The notes under the pieces were generated by a model. That model was not told the origin of the DNA, made no database searches, and saw nothing but the letters and a program-made list of their open reading frames with translations. Positions 12,099 through 24,544 of a DNA stretch of 64,000 bases are shown piece by piece. The position numbers and the translations under genes are program-made. The stretch lies in NCBI GenBank assembly GCA_036023115.1, contig JAYKKT010000040.1, positions 3,595,001-3,659,000 of the forward strand. Reading direction: 5' to 3'. Position 1 is the first letter of the stretch. The number at the start of each line of letters is the position of its first letter. The DNA comes from Brasenia schreberi. Its lineage: Eukaryota > Streptophyta > Magnoliopsida > Nymphaeales > Cabombaceae.

Positions 12099-13096
12099 GT
12101 GATTGAAAAGTCATCCAAAACCACAATGCAACCTTTAATGAAACTACTGGATCACTGGAAACCAAATCTGGATTATTGAGCAGATCGGATCCTATTGCTT
12201 GTCCGACAGAACCATTATTATAGTTGCTTCAAAATTTGAAATTAAAATGTTTTAGATATATTTATCTCCTCCACTTGAATCCAAAGGATGAGGTCTCAGT
12301 AATAGTGATAGAAGAAATATATGCTTCATAATGTTCATTTCAATCAAGTTAGATAGCTCGAAAGCAGATTTTCTTGAGATAATAATTTGATTTCCTGAAT
12401 TTCAATTCTAACTAAAATCCTAAACTTCAACCTATGATCGTAAGTAAAACTACGAGGTAATATTACTTACTCATTCATGAATGGGTTCCATCTGGTGCAG
12501 TTGACCATCCTCCTGCAGAAAGAACCAATCCAATTATCCTTGGTTATCTACCACATAAATCAATTTATCTTCTTCTTAACACCATATTTACATACTAATC
12601 TTCACCATTTAGTGACTATCTACCATCACATATCAACTCTATCTATATTTTCCTCGCTTCATGAATAGGGTGTTTCATTTGAAAAGTCCTCCATTAGGTA
12701 GACGCATTTCATGCAAGAGGATCAGAGCAACAGTAGTTGCCTGTTTTTATTTCCACTGCACTGCATGTATATGAGACCACGTGCAATTAAAAGGGCTGAG
12801 GATCATTACTGGTTATTTCATAAGATGTTAGAGTAAGAAAGGCAGCAATCTCAATTTTACTTGTGGCAATTAAAATCCCTTTTCTGGATATGCTACATCG
12901 TTCCGATGCAGGCAGCATTTTCTCAGAGATACTCTAAAGAATTAGGTTGCTCAAGTCACTACCACCACCACCAGTACACGGTTCGCTTTGGCACCCTGTT
13001 CCGCAACAGTCACTGGTGTTGCCGCACCAGCCATACTGGCCGCAACACAACCCATCCGAGTACAAAGTGCCGCCCGCTTGGCTGTGGAAACCACAT
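12099..13096 (-). pseudogene. Class I chitinase pseudogene (unit 2)
   Basis: Exon 3 remains as its first part only (about 12099-12226). Exon 2 is reduced to its two ends around 12455-12520. Exon 1 (about 12840-13096) keeps hevein-domain cysteines out of frame. The start ATG at 13094-13096 is followed directly by 'tggtttccacag', so the signal-peptide segment is deleted and the frame is lost. The catalytic part of exon 1 carries the shortened region shared by the other pseudogenes of this lineage. It has the same signal-peptide deletion as the pseudogene at 20610-21735, so the two probably share an ancestor that was already broken. Confidence 0.85.
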
Positions 13097-14330
13097 GAGA
13101 GAAAGGATGCCTATCGTCCCATTGATGCTAGGGAAATGGAAAGTATAAGCATCCATCTCATTGCATATCCCCATGTTTTACTAACTATAATGATGATAAA
13201 ATATTGCCTATCGTCCTGTTGATGCTAGGGAAATGGAAAGTATAATCATCCAATAGGCATCTATCTCCCTTCATATCAGTCCCTTTGTTTTACTAACTAT
13301 AGTCGTCGTATAATATTTTATTGGATGTTGCGTGCTGATTCATGCACAAATTTATTGGATGATTCGATAAACAGTGCCAAGAAGTAATACCGAAAAAGAA
13401 GTGGAAGAAGAAGAAGATGCACATCAAAATTCAAAGAGCAAGTTTGCGAGGAGCTCGATGAGTGAATGAGCTAGATGGATCATTAGGCAATCCTGATCCA
13501 ATCCTCATTGAGCCACAAACGAGCATAGAGGGCAAAACTCGAGCGGTGCGAAATGATTTCAACTCGATCTTGAGACTGAAAATCGAACTCATTCGAGATC
13601 GAGATCGAATTTTCTCGCCTAACGTGTCTCTCACCTCGTAAAGACCTGCCGCTTCACCTGCATCCATTGGAAACTATGACTTGTCAGCCCATGAACGTAA
13701 GTACCGGCGAACAATGGGTCAGGTACATCTGATATTCCACGCAGATCTTGTTTATCATCAAATGGTTAAAGAAACCAAATGATCTGGTGAGCAATTTAAG
13801 AACTGTTATGTACATATCTAGAGGAACTTCCTCCCTTTGGCATTGCGATGCAGGAGGGCTTCAATGACACCTTTGACGGCCATTTCTTACAGTGAGCTCA
13901 ACGTAGAATTATCCAGATATCCATATCCGACTCAAAAAACTATAATCTGATTCAATTTAGAAGTGTCAGCATCTTACACAAATGCTTGGCATTGCCATTT
14001 ATGTGGGGAGACAGGAGACTTTTCATGGTATCAATATAACTATTATTTACCTTTTCTGGTGCACTATTTGGTGGCCTTCATTAGTATCAATATCTCATAT
14101 ACTGCCATCAGCCGGATGACGAAATCTCTTAACGGCTTAAATTAGAAAGCTTACGTGTTGGCGTAGTTTCTGAAACATTACTTTGTTCCTACGTGCACCC
14201 TTTCCCTTTTGACCTATTCATCTGATTGACTGTTTGGCTTGGCCAGTTGTGCCCTTGATGTGCAACCTAACCCCAACTACCGTGAGATAAGTGCCTCGAT
14301 AAGGCCAACTTTCTTCTTAGATCTGATTCA
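13097..14330. repeat. Chitinase 5'-flank repeat unit
   Basis: It contains the conserved upstream block ('ccctttgttttactaactatagtcgtcgtataatatttt') and about 1 kb that recurs at 30383-31450, 33430-34370, 53640-54530 and 63520-64000. A GAGATC hexamer near 13597 is present here in few copies. No coding sequence. It probably once held the promoter of the unit-2 gene. Confidence 0.8.
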
Positions 14331-14702
14331 TATACATACACATGCATATATAAATATACACACACATGCATGTGCATGGATGTAGATGTAGACATGACCA
14401 GTTCCGGGCATGTGACATACCAGTTCATTCGTCGAGGATCTCATAAAGGCAGTTTTAGTGATGTTAATATCCGATGTAAATCCAGCCCAGTGACATACCA
14501 GATCATTCGTCTGTGTTTCTTATAAACTGAGCAACAAAACTAGAAGTTGATTGTTTTAAGTTTAAACAAGCCCTTTACCCAAGATATAGTGCATAAATTA
14601 GGTCTGCAATTAATCTAGGTATCAATTTGGATCTAGGTTAGGTTTTTGAGTCATTTTAGAGTTGTTTAGTGTTTGATTTGAATCTCATTTGTTGCATTAA
14701 AT
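14331..14702. repeat. Continuation of chitinase 5' flank
   Basis: Matches 31440-31840 (for example 'cagttcattcgtcgaggatct' and 'ccctttacccaagatatagtgca'). The LINE at 14703 has inserted in it. No gene. Confidence 0.7.
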
Positions 14703-16536
14703 TTGTACAACAACAACTAAGCGTTTTCCAATGCTAGACGGGGTCAACTACATGGATTCTTTGTTTCCACAGATCCCTATCGTGTGCCATGTTAGCAGTT
14801 AACTCACAATAAGCTAGATCATTCTTTATTGTTCATTTCCAATACTTTTGTGGTCGTCCTCTACCTCTTTTAATACTTTCCAAATTTAGTTTTTCATACC
14901 TTCTTACAGTTTCTTCTTTTGATCTTCTTTCTATATGTCCAAACCATCTTAAACGATATTCTCTCATTTTATCCTCTATTGATACCACTCCTAATTTATT
15001 TCTAATAACCTCATTATGTATACGATCTTTCTTGTATGACCACTCATCTATCTCAACATCTTCATTTCTATCACAAACATCTTTTGTATATGTTCATGAT
15101 TAACTGCCCAACACTCAGAACTATAAAACATGACAAGCCTACTTGTTGCTCTATAATATTTACCTTTTAACTTTAATAATATCTTCTTATCACATAAAAT
15201 ACCTAATGCTCCTCTCCATTTTAACCAACCAACATTAATTCTATGCGTAACATCTCCATCAATTCTTCTATCACTCTAAAAAATTGACCCCAGGTATCTA
15301 AAACTTTCCTTTTGGAAAATGCAATGTGTGCCAATTTTAATTTTTATGTCCTCTGATGTAACCAAATGATCAAACTTACATTTCATATACTCTGTCTTTG
15401 TTCTGCTAAGTCAGAGGCCTTTGCTTTCTAATGTTTCTCTCCATAATTCCAATTTTCTATGAACTTTTTCCTTATACTCCTCCACTAACACAATGTCATA
15501 TGCAAATAACATACACCAAGGTACTTAATCTTAAATATGTTTTGTTAACTCATCAATCACCATTATAAATAAGTATGGACTTAAAGTTGATCCTTGATGT
15601 AACCCAATATTAACTTCAAAGAAGTTTGTCATTCCTTCATGAGTCCTCACACATGTTTTTGCACTATCGTACATGTCTCTTATAAGGTTAATGTATGTCA
15701 ATGGGATACCTCTTTTTTCCAAAGTTATCTAAAGAACTTCCTTCGGTACCCAATCATAAGTTTTTTCTAAATCAATAAATATCATGTCAAGGTCTTTTTT
15801 TTTTCTCTAAAATGTTACATAAGACGTCTCAAAAGGTGAATCACTTCAATAGTAGATCTGCCTAGTATGAATCTAAATTGGTTCTTTGTTGTACTTGATA
15901 CTTGTCTTAACCTACGTTCGATAATTCTTTCCCATAATTTCATAGTATGGCTCATTAACTTGATACCTCGATAATTTGCACAATTCTGAATGTCTCCCTT
16001 GTTCTTATATATGGGTATAAGTGTACTTACTCTCTATTCCTCGGGTATCTTTTGGTTTCTCCATATTTCATTAAATAGTCTTATGAGCTAAGTGATCCCT
16101 ATTTCTCCTAGTATTTTTCAAACTTTTATAGAAATATTGTTTGGTCCTACCGATTTACCACTCTTCATATGTTTAAGAGCCTCTTTGACGTCATTCTTTT
16201 GAATATGTCGGTAGAACTTGTGGTTTATATACTTTTTTGATTTGGCTAACTCTCTTAAGCTAATACTAACATCTTTATTTTTATTAAAAAGCTTATAAAA
16301 GTAGTTTTTTTAATCTATTTCTTATATCATCATTTGCCACTAGAATTTTTTCATCCTCGTTCTTGATGCATCTAACATAATTAAGATCTTTAGTTTTCTT
16401 ATCTCTAGCCCTAGCTATCCTAAAAATATCTCTTTCGCCCTCTTTTGAGTTGAGTTTTTTTATATAAATCCTCCCAAATTTTAGCTTTTGCTTCACTGAA
16501 GACCTTTTTCGCTTCCTTCTTTTCAACTTCATCTAT
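14703..16536 (-). mobile_element. RTE-type LINE, 5'-truncated, longest copy
   Basis: A minus-strand non-LTR retrotransposon. From 5' to 3' it has a linker region upstream of RT (KIWEDLYKK and KDLNYVRCIKNED blocks, about 16530-16330), the RT core (FIDLEK-like near 15760; a 63-codon ORF at 15531-15722 with RGIPLTYINLIRDMYDSAKT and GLHQGSTLSPYLF), a palm region around 15200-15500, the C-terminal LRWFGHIE-type tail around 14950, and a (TTG)n tail at 14703-14712. Many stops and frameshifts are present. No endonuclease domain is visible, as expected after 5' truncation. It sits inside a chitinase 5'-flank repeat. Confidence 0.85.
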
Positions 16537-16748
16537 GCGAAAAACATATTTCGTATTCGACACTAGAAGACTTATTTCAAACGCAAGGCTAATGACCTCC
16601 AAATGCACTTAGACGCCCCAGATTTTGAGTAGGAACTTATACCATATGACGATATCCTCTCAGATTCATACGAACGCACACATACGTGTGCTCCCACAAG
16701 AGCGCACACAAAGAGAGAGAGAGAGACAAAAACTGAGACATGATCAAA
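16537..16748. repeat. Chitinase 3'-flank sequence
   Basis: Matches 32558-32760 ('catatttcgtattcgacac...', then 'gacctccaaatgcacttagacgcccca'). It is the downstream flank of the exon 3 remnant that follows. No gene. Confidence 0.6.
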
Positions 16749-17099
16749 CAGTAGCAGTCAAGGTTGGCACCAGTGCTCACACCAAATATGTTGTAGTACG
16801 TCTAGAAGAACCCGATACGATCGACAACCCAGGCATGATATCCATGCCTGCATTCCAGACCTCTGTTGATGATGTTGGTGATAACGCCATACCTTGGTAG
16901 GTGACCTGCCACTGTGTCTGCAGCTGAAGGAGTCCATTTCCCAGTGATGACATCGTGTGCAGAAGGCTTAGGTGATTGGGGAGTCATCCAGGACCACAAT
17001 GCAACCTTGAAGGAAATTACTGGACAACTGCCAATTAAATCCGGGTTGTTAAGCAGATCGGATTCTATTGCTTGTCCTTCAGTCTCATAATTATAGTTA
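16749..17099 (-). pseudogene. Chitinase exon 3 remnant (unit 3)
   Basis: Nearly full-length exon 3 of a GH19 chitinase in antisense. It keeps [20 protein letters not shown] and a [25 protein letters not shown] stretch (read over 16802-16999). It lacks the last few codons and the stop because the left edge joins unrelated sequence at 16749. Exon 2 and exon 1 are absent to the right, where LINE fragments occur. It contains frame breaks and is not functional. Confidence 0.85.
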
Positions 17100-17149
17100 C
17101 TGTAGAATTTGAAAGTAAAATGTATTAGACTTACTTTTCTGGCAGGCTT

Positions 17150-17625
17150 GGAGAGAACACTTACTTTATATTTTTATATTTATTGATTTAGAAAAAACTT
17201 ATGGTTTGGTGGTAAGAGATATTCTTTTAAAGAATCTTGAAAAGGAGGGGTATATACTTAAATTTTATATGAAATATGTGCGATGATACAAAAACATGTG
17301 TAAAGTCTCACGAAGAAATGACTAACTCCTTTGAAGTTAATATTGGGTTACATGAGGGATTAACTTTAGATTTATATTTATTTATATTAGTCATTGAAGT
17401 AATAATATTTTAGAGTAAAAATGATAACCATTACATGATATTTATTGATCTAGGAAAAGCTTACGATAGGGTGTTAAGAGATGTTCTTTATAGGACTTTG
17501 AAAAAAAGAGATATCTAATTGATATACTTATGAAGTAATAACATTCTCCTTTTAAGTTAATATTGGGTTAAACGAGGGATAAACTTTAAGTTTATATTTA
17601 TTTATATTGATCATTAAAGAGTTCA
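17150..17625 (+). mobile_element. RTE-type LINE reverse transcriptase fragment
   Basis: The plus strand has two decayed copies of the IFIDLEK(T/A)YG/D-VRD motif (about 17180 and 17445), with remnants of the SHEEMTNSFEVNIGLHEG block between them. It is the counterpart of 10497-10972 and occupies the same place in its unit, downstream (on +) of a chitinase exon 3. Confidence 0.7.
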
Positions 17626-18123
17626 ATCTCTAATTTTTTTATTGCAATGATCAAATAGTGAAGATGGTTACAATAGGTTTAAGCATAAATTAGATTGAGC
17701 ATATACCACTATATATGGAACATATAACTTTTATAGCGTAGGTATGTAAATATACCTCTCTAGTCTTGAGTATGGAATGATCATGGGTTAGTCTAAGAAC
17801 TTAATTTCTTAGCAGGGGTGTGATTCCCTTGAGCTAAAAAGCCATTTGGGGACCTTGGCGACTGACTATTTCAAATTAATGGAACAATGCACATAATTGT
17901 TTTGTGCGATGAGTAATGACCTCCAAACTTCTCTCTCACATAGAAGAGAAGACTTTCCATCTCAACAGAATTTACAACTTCTTCATACTTATTGAATAAC
18001 TTGATATCTAATACATGATATCTATAATATATATATATATATATATATATAAAGGAGACTTTTCATCTAAACATAATTTACAACTTCCTTGTACTATTGA
18101 ATCATTATATATAGAGTGCATTG
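17626..18123. other. Array flank, no gene
   Basis: AT-rich sequence resembling 34890-35050 and 7040-7250 ('agattgagcatataccactatata' block). It includes an (AT)n run at 18029-18051. No coding signal. Confidence 0.5.
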
Positions 18124-18780
18124 TGTTAGATTTAATGCGCATTTAATGCATGTTAGTATTCCTAAATAAATAAATATGTATGAAAGAAAAGTATAAAGTA
18201 ACATTCAAGGGACTTGTGAGACAAAGTTTAGTCTCATATTGATGGATGTGATAAACACATATTCTTTTATATATTTGGTAGCTCATGGACCTTAGTTCAA
18301 AGAGTTTGAGTAGGACGTATTATATCACACACGCGTGTACAGGCATGTGCCTAACTGAGCCGAGCTTAGGCTTGGGCTTGCAAAAAAACCTTTTGATTTA
18401 ACGGTCAAGAGTTTTTCATGGTCACGGATATGAATAAGATGATATGATTCCAAATACGGTGGAATGATTTCGTATAAGACAGCACGGTTGAGGATAAAGT
18501 GGTGCATCATTTGAATCAAATCCATGATCCGTGATCCACATGTGTACCTATAAAAAGGTGATTAGGGGTCCTCCTTGAACACACAATTTCCTTTTATCTC
18601 TCTCTTCCCATGTCTTGGTTCTGTCTTTTTTTCCATGGTGATGTTTTGATCCTTATGCTCATGGATATTCTCTCTTTCTGTTCCAACCATATACAACTGA
18701 GGTGTGTTCGAGGTCGATTTAAAGTCAGGTACTACTATTCGAGTTGTGTGCGTTTTATATTAGGAGGAAAGCATAGGTAC
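18124..18780 (+). mobile_element. LTR of second copia family, first copy
   Basis: Begins TGTTAGATTTAATG and ends near 'gcataggtac'. It aligns with 26096-26782 along its whole length. 'cctataaaaagg' at about 18548 is a plausible TATA box. No matching short duplication of flanking bases was found. Confidence 0.7.
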
Positions 18781-18859
18781 CCGTATGTACTCATAGTGGG
18801 ACATTGATTTCTCTACAGTGAGTTTGAAAGGTTGGCTCGCATAGATAAGTTTCTGATTT

Positions 18860-20600
18860 TTGTTTTTACTTTTTTTGTACTGCTTGATTATGGCTTATTT
18901 TGGATCTGCGACTATTGTTTATGATTGGAGCACGATTACATTTGTTGCATATTACTTTATTATGTATATATGTCTACGGTTAATTCTAGCAATCTTAAAG
19001 AAATTATTTTTTACTGTAGTGAACATGTCTATGACTCTTACCCTCCGACCTAAGGTCACCTTCACCTTGATATCAAAAAAGTTTGTCGGTCTATATTTTA
19101 AACACTGGCAGCAACATATGAAAATTTGGTTAACAATATTATGTTGCATCTGTACATCGAATCGGATTGTCCCCAACCCATGATATTGATCCTAGAAAGT
19201 CGGGTAGAATCACCGAGTAAAAGGAGAAGGAAACTTTGTACCATTGTTAAATTTTATCGGTACTATAAAATATTTTATTTGATATATATAGTTCTTTCCC
19301 TTCTACGACAATGAAAGATCTGTGAGTTGTTTTAGATCTAAAATATAATACTGAAGAACTCGGTTTTTAAAAATATTTTGTGGCAAAGTTCCTTAAGTAT
19401 CAAATGATAGAGGAAAAATTTGTGACCGAACATGCCTAAGAGTTTCAATTTTTATGCCATGGTCTGAAAGAAGCCGAAATGGAACTTCCTAATAAGTTTA
19501 TTGTTATATCTATTATAGAAAAATTTTCTAAGTGTTGGGAGGGTTTCAACCTTGATCTCAATTATAAGAAGGATAAGATGACCCTTGATATTCTAATGGT
19601 AGACATAACAATAGAGGAAGAACATAGATTTATAAACCTGTTATGCCTGTAAACAACAACCTTAGGGTTAATCTGACAGTTAGAAAGAAACAACATAGTG
19701 ATCCTAAGAAAAAATAAGTAAATTATAAACAAAAAACTAAGATTCAAAAGAAACCCCAAAACAAACAATGCTGGCTTTATGACTAAGTTAGACATTGCGT
19801 GAGAGCTTGTCCATCAAAGAAAGCGAAGAAACCTCCAACCTTCTAAGGAGCTATGGTTAATATGATGGTGACCACTACACCTGCTTGTGATGGATATCTA
19901 TCTTTAAACTCTATCTCCTTTCTATTTATGAGCTATAATACTAGATAGTAAACATTGCGCTAATGTACATGTATGTGTTGTCTCTGTTTGTGTCTACTCA
20001 AACCGTCTCTAGGCGAACAGTGACCTTAGGGGATTATTTGAATAATAAAGTCAAGGGCGAAAGCTATATGGACTTGAAGTTTTCTTTGAAAAAGATTCTA
20101 ACTCTTGAGGGAGTTAGACACATTCCAACGATTCGTCGGAATATCCTCAGTGGTGTTACTTTAATTAGAGAGGGATTAAGATAATATTGTAAATATAGTA
20201 AAATCGTTATTACATGACTTAGTACTGAGTATTTCTTTGGAAAGGGCTATTTGTGTGATGTAGAGGATTTGTTTAAAATTTATGTAGAACAAATTATTGA
20301 TTCTTGTATGAATTTCAATGATAATAAAACCTCTACTTTTATTTTATATTCTTCTTCTGTGTGCAATATTGAATCATCTCATTTATGGCATACTAGGTTG
20401 GGTCATGTAAACCTTGATTACCTTAAAAGAATGATGAATTTAAATCTTATCCCTAAAACCGTCATATATAAAAAACACAAATATGGTATATGTGTAAGCG
20501 AAGCAACCTAGTAAATCTTTTCAAACAGGTGAAAGAAAAGTCAAGATTTTGGGTTTGGTGCACACTAGTATTTGTAGATTGAATGGATGACTACAAGGGA
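18860..20600 (+). pseudogene. Copia gag to integrase start, decayed
   Basis: Gag remnants are readable at about 19330-19830: an ELPNKFIVISIIEKF block, DKMTLDILMVDI, and a zinc-knuckle remnant near 19770-19820. The pre-integrase region is at 19963-20184 (LEGVRHIPTIRRNILSG) and 20251-20511 (HLWHTRLGHVNLDYLKRM). Sequence starting the integrase (KILGLVHTSICR) ends at about 20600, where chitinase sequence begins. Several stops and frameshifts. Confidence 0.75.
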
Positions 20601-20609
20601 TATCACCAG

Positions 20610-21735
20610 ACAAAGTGTCCCAAGTAGAGAAAGACCTGACTGTAGCAGTCAAGGTTGGCACCAGTGCACATCCCAAGTATGCTGTTGTACCTCTGGTAGA
20701 ACCTGATCCGATTGGCATCCCCGCAATCATATAGATGCCTGTACTCTAAACCTCCATTGATGATGTTGGTGATAACACCATAGCCGGGAACACGGTCGGC
20801 AACTATGTCTGCAGCCGAAGGAATCCATTTGCCAGATGACATCATGCGCTGAAGGCTTGGGTGATTTGCTATAATGCATGGGTACTCATACGGGGTACTT
20901 ACTCAGAATGGTACATGTACCGGTACCTGAGTGCTTCAAATTTTTTTTGGATCCATCCAATTATATGCATATATAGTTATAGCATGAATAAGTTAAATAT
21001 CAGTATGAGTCAACTTCATTTCAAAACAGAAAAAGTCCTATGTTTTGACTTGTCTTTGACAAAAGTTTGTTGTTCAAGTTTTGTCACAATTTGTATGTTT
21101 CAACTTTTAATAAGTTTTACATAGGGTGAATTTTTGTGATATTTTAATTTTATGTATGCTTTTTTCATTTTTTATAACAGCATGCCAGTTCTTTATTATC
21201 GTAGGTACAATTGTGAGGAGTTCTTGGTTACTATGAGATCTGGATGGATCCTCTGCAATAATATTACTTGCTCATTCATGAATGGGGTGTTTCATTTGAA
21301 AAGTCCTCCATTTCAAGCAAGAGGATCAGAGCAACAGTAGATGCCTATTTTTACTTTTCCACTGCACTGCATGTATATTAGACCGCGTGCAATTAAAAAG
21401 GCTAAGGATCGTTATCGGTTATTTCATAAGATGTTAGAGCAAGAAAGGCAACAATCTCAATTTTACTTATGGCAATTAAAATCCTTTTTCTGAATATGCT
21501 ACATCGTTCTGATGCAGGTAGCATTTGCTCAAAGATACTCTGAAGAATCAAGGTTCTCAAGTCACTACCACCACCACCAATACACGGTTCACTTTGACAC
21601 CCAGTTATGCAACAGTCATTGGTGTTATCGGACCAGCCATACTGGCCGCAACACAACCCATCCAAGCACAAAGCACCGCCAGCTTGGCTAGTGCATTGCT
21701 GTGGAAACCGCATGAGAGAAAGGATGCCTATCTAT
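20610..21735 (-). pseudogene. Class I chitinase pseudogene inside copia (unit 4)
   Basis: Exon 3's second half is at about 20633-20868 ([20 protein letters not shown] is readable in ORF 20603-20845). The start of an hAT-like MITE follows at 20869. Intron 2 and the two ends of exon 2 are at about 21205-21330. Exon 1 is at about 21430-21713. From the ATG at 21711-21713 it reads [16 protein letters not shown], so the signal peptide is deleted and the protein would start almost at the hevein domain. One hevein domain remains, with a Cys-to-Ser loss (YGWSDN). The catalytic part has the lineage deletion, and HETTG has become YEITD. Not functional. Confidence 0.87.
20869..21205. mobile_element. Partial hAT-like MITE in chitinase exon 3
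   Basis: Begins CTATAATGCATGGGTAC directly after 'ggtgatttg' of exon 3, as in the complete copy at 50933-51344. Its right part, together with the start of exon 3, is deleted, and chitinase intron 2 resumes at about 21205. It is internally AT-rich with no coding capacity. Confidence 0.6.
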
Positions 21736-22600
21736 GTTGCATGGATGCGAGTACGGTACCGGTACCCGGGTACATTACTATTAAAAATATAATAAAAAAA
21801 TAAATTTACATAAATATATATACACAATTATATATAGAGCATTCTATATTTTAAAGAGCACATGCTTGGGAGATAAATATCAAAGTCATGAAGGTAACTA
21901 AAGAATAATAGCTGCTGAAATGCATAAAAAACTCGTCATGATTCAAAAATGTACAGAAAGAACCTTTGATTAAGCTTACTTTTGATGTCATGTTGTCATG
22001 TCTAAGTTATGCATTGGCTTGAAGTTATGCCCATATTGCTGCAAGCACAGAGAACACAAGTCATCATACGGACTTATGCATGTTGAACACGAAAATTGAA
22101 ACTACATGTGTACCAGGAGAACATAAATAGGATGAATCTGATTCATATTGCATTTCTAAGCTTTCTGGTTTATCTTAAGTCATAATATCAATCAGTCAAA
22201 AGGGATGACAATATTTATCTAAATAACCATCGCTCGACGTTTTTTATTCAACAATCAGCTGTTCTGGAACCCTGTTAGAAGTACAACATACATTTCGTTT
22301 AAGATGTTCATGGAAACCCTGTCTTACAAGGGTTGAAATTTCATGCATATAACTCATGAAGAAGGATCCTTTAACATGTTGGACCCTATGATCTCCGTAT
22401 CTACCTTGCCCTGTAAGTCACAAAATGGTTTATTTATGAGATTTGGCACTACATGGTTAAAGAATCAACAAAACCAGGCATATCCATGCCATGAATGGAA
22501 GGATTAAGAAAATAAAAGATAACAATTACCTAATGGAACTCTTCTGCATCTTGTAAATTGCAATTGCTCTCTATCTCAACCGATACAAATAGATATTTAA
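21730..22600. other. Unassigned insertion next to chitinase 5' end
   Basis: The left edge reads CTATGTTGCATGG after 'gatgcctat' of the chitinase 5' leader, so it begins with the same terminal motif as the MITEs at 20869 and 50933. It is followed by 'cgagtacggtaccggtacccgggtac'-type palindromic sequence (about 21745-21775). No matching right end was found before copia RT starts at about 22600. No ORF of note. Confidence 0.4.
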
Positions 22601-23900
22601 GAAGAAACTAAATGTAGACAAAACAATCAATAAGTATAAGGTCAAATTAGTCGTTAATGGATACACACAAATGGAAAGAATAGATTACTTTGATACATGT
22701 CTCATAGGTTCGTGAATGACTACCATACGAGTGCTTATAGCACTCGCCTTTGTATATAACCTCATAATCAATCAAATACATGTGAAGATTGCTTTCCTAC
22801 ATGGTAACCCTTCATGAAGAAATTTATATGAATCAGCTAGAGGGATTTGTGGCTCATGAGAATGAATATAATGTATATAAGCTTGTTAAATCATTATATA
22901 GTTTGAAACAAGCCCCTAAACAATGATATGAAAAGTTTGACTATGTGATATCGTCTTTTAACTTAATTTCTAATTATTATGATAAATATGTCTATCGCAA
23001 GTCGATCAATAATGCTTTAATCATTCTTTGCGTATACGTAAATGATAGATTGTTGTTTAGATCCTTTATAATAATAGAAAATAAGACTAAGTCATTCTTA
23101 TATAGTAAGTTTTAGATGAGAGATATAGGGTGTGGTTGATGTGATTTTATGACTTAAAATCATAAGTTCTACTAATGATATAATAATCTCTTAGTCTCAT
23201 TACGTTGAGAAAGTTTTAGAAAAATTTGGATATACAAACTGTAGACATATTAAAAGCCCATATGATTTATCTAAGACTTTGTATAAGAATAAAAGTGGTA
23301 TTCATGTGTCCCAACTATGATATTCTTAGATTATCGGTAGTTTGATATATCTAAGTAACTGTACATGTTTAGATATTGCATTTGTTGTGTGTGAGTTGAG
23401 TAGATACACTAATTGTCTAAATAAAACCCACTAAGAAGCTCTACAGGGAGTGTTTCGCTATGTGAAGGGTATGATTTTCCTTAGAATATATTATAGTAAA
23501 CATCATTTAGTTCTTGAAGGATTTAGTGATACTAGTTGGATAACAAAGAATTCTCAGAGTAATGGGTCAATATATATGTGTTTCTTATGGGTGGTGGTGG
23601 TGACACCAACAAATCTAAGAAAAAAGTTATTTTGGTTCATTCTACCTTTAAGACAAAACTATATGCTTTGAATGAAATTGGATTGAAAGTTAAATGACTT
23701 AAGGGACTTATGTTCAGTTTACCTATGATAAAGAAGTCATGTCTTATAATTTTAGTACATTGTAATAGTACGACTAAAATTACTAAGATCAATAGTTTCA
23801 AGTACAATCAAAAGCAACGTATACACATCGAAATGAGACTCAAGTGTATAAGGGCTCTTATGTCTAATGGAGTCATGATTGTAGATTTTGTTTGATCTAT
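22600..23900 (+). pseudogene. Copia reverse transcriptase and RNase H, decayed
   Basis: RT blocks include KYKVKLVVNGYTQ (about 22635), IALAFVYNLIINQIHVKIAF, EIYMNQLEGFVAHE and YKLVKSLYSLKQAPKQ (about 22875). The catalytic region at about 23030-23050 reads VYVNDRLLF, where YVDD is expected, so the active-site Asp is lost. RNase H remnants follow at 23450-23895, ending in an RHIQVRLKSVRALV-like block. Multiple stops. Confidence 0.75.
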
Positions 23901-24544
23901 AGATAACACAATTAATCCTTAATTAAGGGTCTTTCAATATCCTTAGTTGAAAAATTAAAGTTGGACATGAGACTCTAACTTACGATTTATTCATAAGCAG
24001 TGACAACCCAACCTAACTGAGTAGAGATCCTACAAAATAGGTTGAATGTAGTAGTAACAAGTTATTAGGTAAATAGGATGACACTTTGTATTATGTGATA
24101 CTTTTAGTATTTGTATGTCTATCTTTGTAAACCTAAAGTGTCATGATTGCAAGCTTAGTAAGAGATTATTCTTAGAATGGGATCAAATCCTAAGATAGGA
24201 TGCTAACAATCCATCCTTTGAGATGCCTGACTACGTGATTGACATTGTGTAGCCATAATAGGAGAATTAGGTTGTTGCCTAAAGTCAATCATGATATATG
24301 ATATGGATACATTACCATTAATGTATCATTCCTATAGATCATACCGTAACCTTTTATTATATTGTTACCAATAGATACCTTTACACTCAAGGTTGAGGTT
24401 TAAGACATATGTTCACCTAGTTCTTGTAAGGATAATATTGAAAAACTTTTGTAACAATTCAAACTAGAAGGTACTATTACTAAAAGTATAATATGATGGT
24501 TGGATTAGAAAGATACTTTTACACTTAAGGACTTTGTGAGAGAT

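Noticed and set aside
20610..21735. Processed (intron-less) chitinase retrocopy carried by copia
   Set aside because: Intron 1 and intron 2 remnants are present, so it was not copied from spliced mRNA.
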